From Sipunculus nudus (taxonomy: Eukaryota > Annelida > Sipuncula > Golfingiida > Sipunculidae), in contig CM049314.1 of assembly GCA_026874595.1 (NCBI GenBank), positions 54,913,812 to 54,977,811 of the forward strand: a stretch of 64,000 nt of DNA, given 5' to 3'. How positions within the stretch are numbered: the first letter of the stretch is position 1; every line of letters starts with the position of its first letter. The notes under the pieces are model-generated. The model was not told the DNA's origin and did not search any database. It was given only the letters and a program-made list of their open reading frames with translations. Both the position numbers and the translations under genes were made by a program. Positions 60,381-64,000 of the stretch are shown piece by piece.

Positions 60381-60578
60381 GTATAAACATATGTTTATTT
60401 TAACAAAGAAACAAATATTAAGCCATCAAAAATTAAACAGCCTTTTCACTGCTATATACACACTTCTGGGTTTTTACAATTACATGAGTGACAACTTAAA
60501 ATTGATTATAAGAATTACATAAGTTTGCACAAACAAAGGAGGCCCAATGGTTATTATTTTTTATTATTAATTTTTCAG

Positions 60579-61576
60579 TATCGACCCAGACTGGCCCACT
60601 GGAAGAAACCATGGCTTTAAGAAAAGTTCAGCAGTCCCTGAGAGACACAACAGCATCACTTAACAAGGCAATTTCAGAAAAGAAAATCTTGGAAGAAAAA
60701 CTGTTAACTTCAAAGTTTAGCTATAGCAATCTTAAAGATGGTGAACTTATATTTTACACTGGTGTGCCTAGGTTAATGTTTCTTTGGATCCTCCGTCTGG
60801 TCCAATCCGGTGTGCAGTCAAATCATAGGTCTTTAACTCTGCAGGACCATCTTCTCATTGTTTTAATGAAACTAAGATTAGCCTACTTCAACAAAGACTT
60901 GGCACTGCGATTTTATACATCAGAGTCAATAGTGTCACAGATTCTCCAGTTGTGGATACCACTTGTTGCAAAACGCTTGAGGGGATTCATTGTTTGGCCA
61001 AAGAGAGAAGTTGTTATTTCTAATATACCTGATGCATTTAAACCTGAATTTAAACAAGCAGTATCTATTCTTGATTGTTTTGAGATTTTTATTGAAAGAC
61101 CACACAATCTTACAGCCAGGGCACAAACATGGAGTAAATATAAAAGTACCAACACTATTAAATATTTGGTATCCATTACTCCTGCAGGAGCAGTGAGCTT
61201 TATCTCTGCGGGTTGGGGTGGAAGGGTTTCTGATAAACAAATTACTTGTGATTCAGGATTTCTAAATAAACTTCAGCATGGAGATGAAGTTTTAGCTGAT
61301 AGGGGTTTTTTGGTTGCTGAGGAACTAGCAAGTGTAGGTGCTACCTTGAAAATTCCAGCTGTTTCTAAGGGAAGAAAAGAGCTGACTGGAAGGGAAGCAG
61401 AAAATTCCACCAAATTAGCCAGGGTCCTCATACATGTTGAAAGGGTGATAGAAAGAATGAGAAAATTTAATATACTGCAGTCAACCATTCCTCTAACCCA
61501 AGTTTATTTATTAGATGATATTGTTACAATATGTGGAGCCTTGGTTAATTTGTTGCCAAGTGAAGTCACTGACTAA
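60579..61576 (+). CDS. THAP-DDE transposase, exon 3: DDE_Tnp_4 catalytic domain
   Basis: Acceptor TTTTTCAG, 332 codons to a TAA stop. A short coiled coil (about 35 residues from the internal MALRKV) precedes a helical N-part and the DDE fold: DCFEIFIERP with the first Asp, a YKSTNTIKYLVSITPAGAVS strand block, then GDEVLADRGF with the second Asp, and HVERVIERMRKFNIL with the Glu. All three catalytic residues are in place and no stop or frameshift occurs over the whole 473-residue product. It could be active, recently inactivated in the ends only, or domesticated. Related domesticated THAP-transposase genes exist in animals, but the neighbouring nuclease relic favours a transposon. Confidence 0.88.
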
Positions 61577-61599
61577 CTTATTTGATATATATTAAGTAA

Positions 61600-62388
61600 T
61601 ATTTAGAATGGCAGGTAACAAGTGGAGGAAGAACTCCTCACCAAGTTGTGATACTAGTGACTCGATGAAGTTTTCATCTCTGTTTACTCGCACAGCAAGA
61701 CTATTAGTGTTGCTCCACAGGTACAGATCACAGTACTCCCTGTTGCATAAGAGCATGTGGCCTTGAACTTCAGCCTAAAATTTGTTGCATTTTGAGGCAG
61801 AAGTTGCTGTCAATGGGGAAATTAGGGTCTCTGCACTGGCAGGGATCAGGTTATCCTACTATGTAGTCGTGAAGACATTAATTCTCTAGGCAGCCTGTGC
61901 CACAACACCTACAGTTGACCAGCCCATCAGGTGTTGAAACCTTTCAGGTAAGCCAAGTCCAGACTGAATGCATAAAAAGTGTTCATTTATCATACTATGG
62001 TACCTGACATGCTTTTCTAGCAGTGGCTTCATTGTCAACCCCATACATCATAGCAGGGGTTTCCTTGTAAGGTACCTGACCTAGCACCTCTTTTACCACT
62101 GCATCACATGAGGTCTCTATTCTCAAGGTGTAAAAACAAGACATCTTACTCGAGGTCGTCCTACCCTGCCAGGGAATTCACCAAAAATAATATGGTATAA
62201 GGTGGGATGGGTGGTGTAACCTTTTCACTTATTCTGGAGAAGAAGGCAGCATTTGGGGATATATGGTCCAAGTCATTGTTCAAGGGGTCAAGATACAAAA
62301 AAGGGTCAGGGTCCTCTATCACAGGCTGAGGACATGTGCTGGACTGTGGCCTGCTGAAGTCGATGTCCTTCAGGCAAGCAGGTTTGAC
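61600..62388 (-). pseudogene. YqaJ-like exonuclease relic (second ISL2EU protein)
   Basis: Minus strand. An exon starting after TTTTATTTTCAG (62388) gives VKPACLKDIDFSRPQ and continues through SPNAAFFSRISEK. Further down the frames give GVDNEATARKAC, STPDGLVNCRCCGTGCLEN and GVLPPL, in the order expected of YqaJ-type nucleases in animal transposons: GxENExxA, SPDGLV followed by CCGxGxLExKCP, and a final leucine-rich helix. Several stops (for example right after GCLEN) and frameshifts make it a pseudogene. It ends about 25-50 bp from the transposase stop, tail to tail. Domain order and motif spacing give fair confidence despite the decay. Confidence 0.65.
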
Positions 62389-62626
62389 CTGAAAATAAAA
62401 TTTGATATGTAGTGGAATAATATACATATGTGATAGTGTGTTATGAACATGTACTTTTGTATACTTCTGATTCTAGCTAATCGGCTGATTGCCTTTGCAT
62501 ATTGCAATGTACTCAGAATGCTCAAAACGGTTCACACAAAATACAATTGGTTATTTATATGATTGTGTGTATTTGTAATACTATCTAATCATTTGATTGC
62601 ATATACATGTATTTAAAAATTGTTTT

Positions 62627-64000
62627 TTAGCTCAGCTGACTGAAAGTCATCTGAGCTATAGCGATCACTCTTTGTCTGTCGTCCCTCTGTCCGTTGGTCG
62701 TTAAAAGGGCACAAATCATAACTGCTGGACCATGTATCTTCTTACATGACATCCAGAGAGGTCTATGAAAAATCTCCTTGGAAACCTGGAATTAGGTCTC
62801 TATTACCCATATTCTTTGAGCTATGGGGCTCCAAAGTACCCCTTAGAATAATGAAAAATTTGATACAAAAGCTCAAGTATCTGAACAACTAATGCATTGA
62901 TCACTATGGTTCTTTGCATGGATATTGATCATGGAGTGTTTCATCAGTTTCTGCAGACTGGTAGTACCACCTGTATTTTTTTTTTAATTTTAAGCAATTT
63001 ATTTTCGCTATTTTTTGAGACCTTTAAAGATGCAGTCATCCATTATTAAGGCACAAATCATAACCACTCGACCCAGGACCTTCTAACTTGACATCCAGGG
63101 AGGTCGATGAAAAATCTTCTTAAAAACCTGATACAAGGTCTCTGTTTCCAATTTTCTTTGAGCTATGGATCTTATAAATACACCCCAGAATTATTAAAAA
63201 TTTGATACCAGAGCAGGGCACATATCATAATCATTGGACTTAGAATCTTCTTACGTGACATCCTGAGAGTTCCTCAAAAGTTCTCTTCAGACACCTGAAA
63301 TTAGGTCTCTGTTACCTATATTCTCTGAGCTATGGGCTCAGAACCCCAAGAATAATTAAAAGTTTGATACAAAAGGTCCAGTATGAGAACAACCAATCAT
63401 TGATCACCATAGTCTTTGCTTGTATATTGATCAAGGAGTGTTTCGTCAGTTCCTGCAGACTGGTGGTGCCACCTGGATTTTTTTATAAATTTTAACACAT
63501 TTTTTTTCTCTTTTTGAGACCTTTATAGATGCAGTTGTCCGTTAACAGGGCACAAATCATAACCATTGGTCCTAGAATCTTCTAACTTGACATGCAGGGA
63601 GGTCCTTGAAAAATATCCTTGGAATCCTGAAATTAGGTCCTTGTTACCCATATTCTCTGAGTTATGGGGCTTATAACATCCCCAGAATAATACAAAAAAT
63701 TTGATACCAAAGGAGGGCACAAATCATAACCATTGGACCCAGAATCTTCTAACTGACATCCTGAGAGTTCCTCAGAAGTTTTCCCCAGAAACCTGAAATT
63801 GGGTCACTTTGACCTATATTTTTAGAGTTTTTGGGTATGTTGGACCACCCCAGAAATAATGCAAAATACACACAAATTGCCAGATTCCTCAGGAAAGGTT
63901 GGTTGGATTTTCATCAAATTTGTGTGCCTATAGGTCTTGATGAACTTAATCTAATATGCAAGCACAATGATGCCACCAACATGTCAATCAGCTGAGCATC
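62627..64000. repeat. Dispersed repeat family GCTGACTGAAAGTCATC, tandem copy running off the window
   Basis: It starts TTAGCTCAGCTGACTGAAAG. The GGGCACAAATCATAAC block recurs at about 62707, 63049, 63214, 63546 and 63714, so spacings alternate near 340 and 165 bp, with TTCTAACTTGACATCC and TGAGCTATGG blocks in between. The last line ends in ATCAGCTGAGCATC, an inverse of the beginning, so the element may close with an inverted repeat at or just beyond the window edge. Confidence 0.85.

Larger units (their letters stand above)
54505..61576 (+). mobile_element. ISL2EU/IS4EU-type DNA transposon, coding part of transposase gene with introns
   Basis: Three exons (54505-54682, 60135-60380, 60579-61576) give a THAP-DDE transposase; a convergent YqaJ-like nuclease relic follows at 61600-62388. 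The pairing of a THAP/DDE_Tnp_4 transposase with a YqaJ nuclease is what I recall of ISL2EU elements. The 5.4 kb first intron is swollen by other repeats. I did not find the terminal inverted repeats, so element borders are open; they should lie left of about 54480 and right of about 62400. Confidence 0.7.

Noticed and set aside
60068-60403. 111-codon ORF as a separate gene
   Set aside because: Its core is exon 2 of the transposase; the ends read into introns.

Overview
This is eukaryotic, almost certainly animal, nuclear DNA. Coding sequence is sparse and split by introns with GT/AG borders, and most of the window is repeats: long TA runs, poly-C tracts, an 11.5 kb satellite and several transposon classes. 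The mix (Penelope-like element with hammerhead-like motifs, gypsy element with copia-like domain order, ISL2EU transposon with a THAP transposase and a YqaJ nuclease, Helitron-like element with a tandem-repeat core, C-type lectin and EGF-type membrane protein exons) fits a marine invertebrate. A mollusc, perhaps a bivalve, is my best guess, but no single-copy marker gene here proves it.

Layout. 0-7 kb: last exon of a C-type lectin gene (+) and an intact single-exon EGF-like membrane protein gene (-), with a diverged repeat pair between them. 7-18 kb: mostly non-coding, with tRNA-like SINE heads, TA and poly-C runs and a small inverted-repeat element. 18.4-29.8 kb: a 79-bp satellite of about 145 units with higher-order structure. 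30-34 kb: AT-rich, no supported gene. 34-52 kb: a minus-strand gene reconstructed from splice sites and matching phases (exons at 51674-51703, 49958-50035, 47554-48020, 46859-46976 and 34084-34253, plus a truncated exon duplicate at 36624-36728). It starts with a myristoylation-like MGGSLS, has a very acidic coiled-coil exon and an RFX X-box-like palindrome just upstream, and matches no family I can name. Its introns hold a 1500-bp Harbinger-like element with 3-bp target duplications, a head-to-head pair of Penelope-like copies, and inside one of these a young LTR retrotransposon; a Helitron-like element lies beside the exon duplicate. 52-64 kb: an inverted-repeat element, then an ISL2EU-type DNA transposon: a three-exon gene for a 473-residue THAP plus DDE transposase with its reading frame open, and a convergent, decayed YqaJ-like nuclease gene. 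A tandemly organised dispersed repeat runs off the right edge.

The points most worth a second look are the uncharacterised minus-strand gene with its X-box-like promoter; the LTR element, whose pol order is protease-integrase-RNase H with reverse transcriptase missing, although its two LTRs differ at only two positions I could find; the hammerhead-like motifs in both Penelope arms; and the nested order of the satellite.
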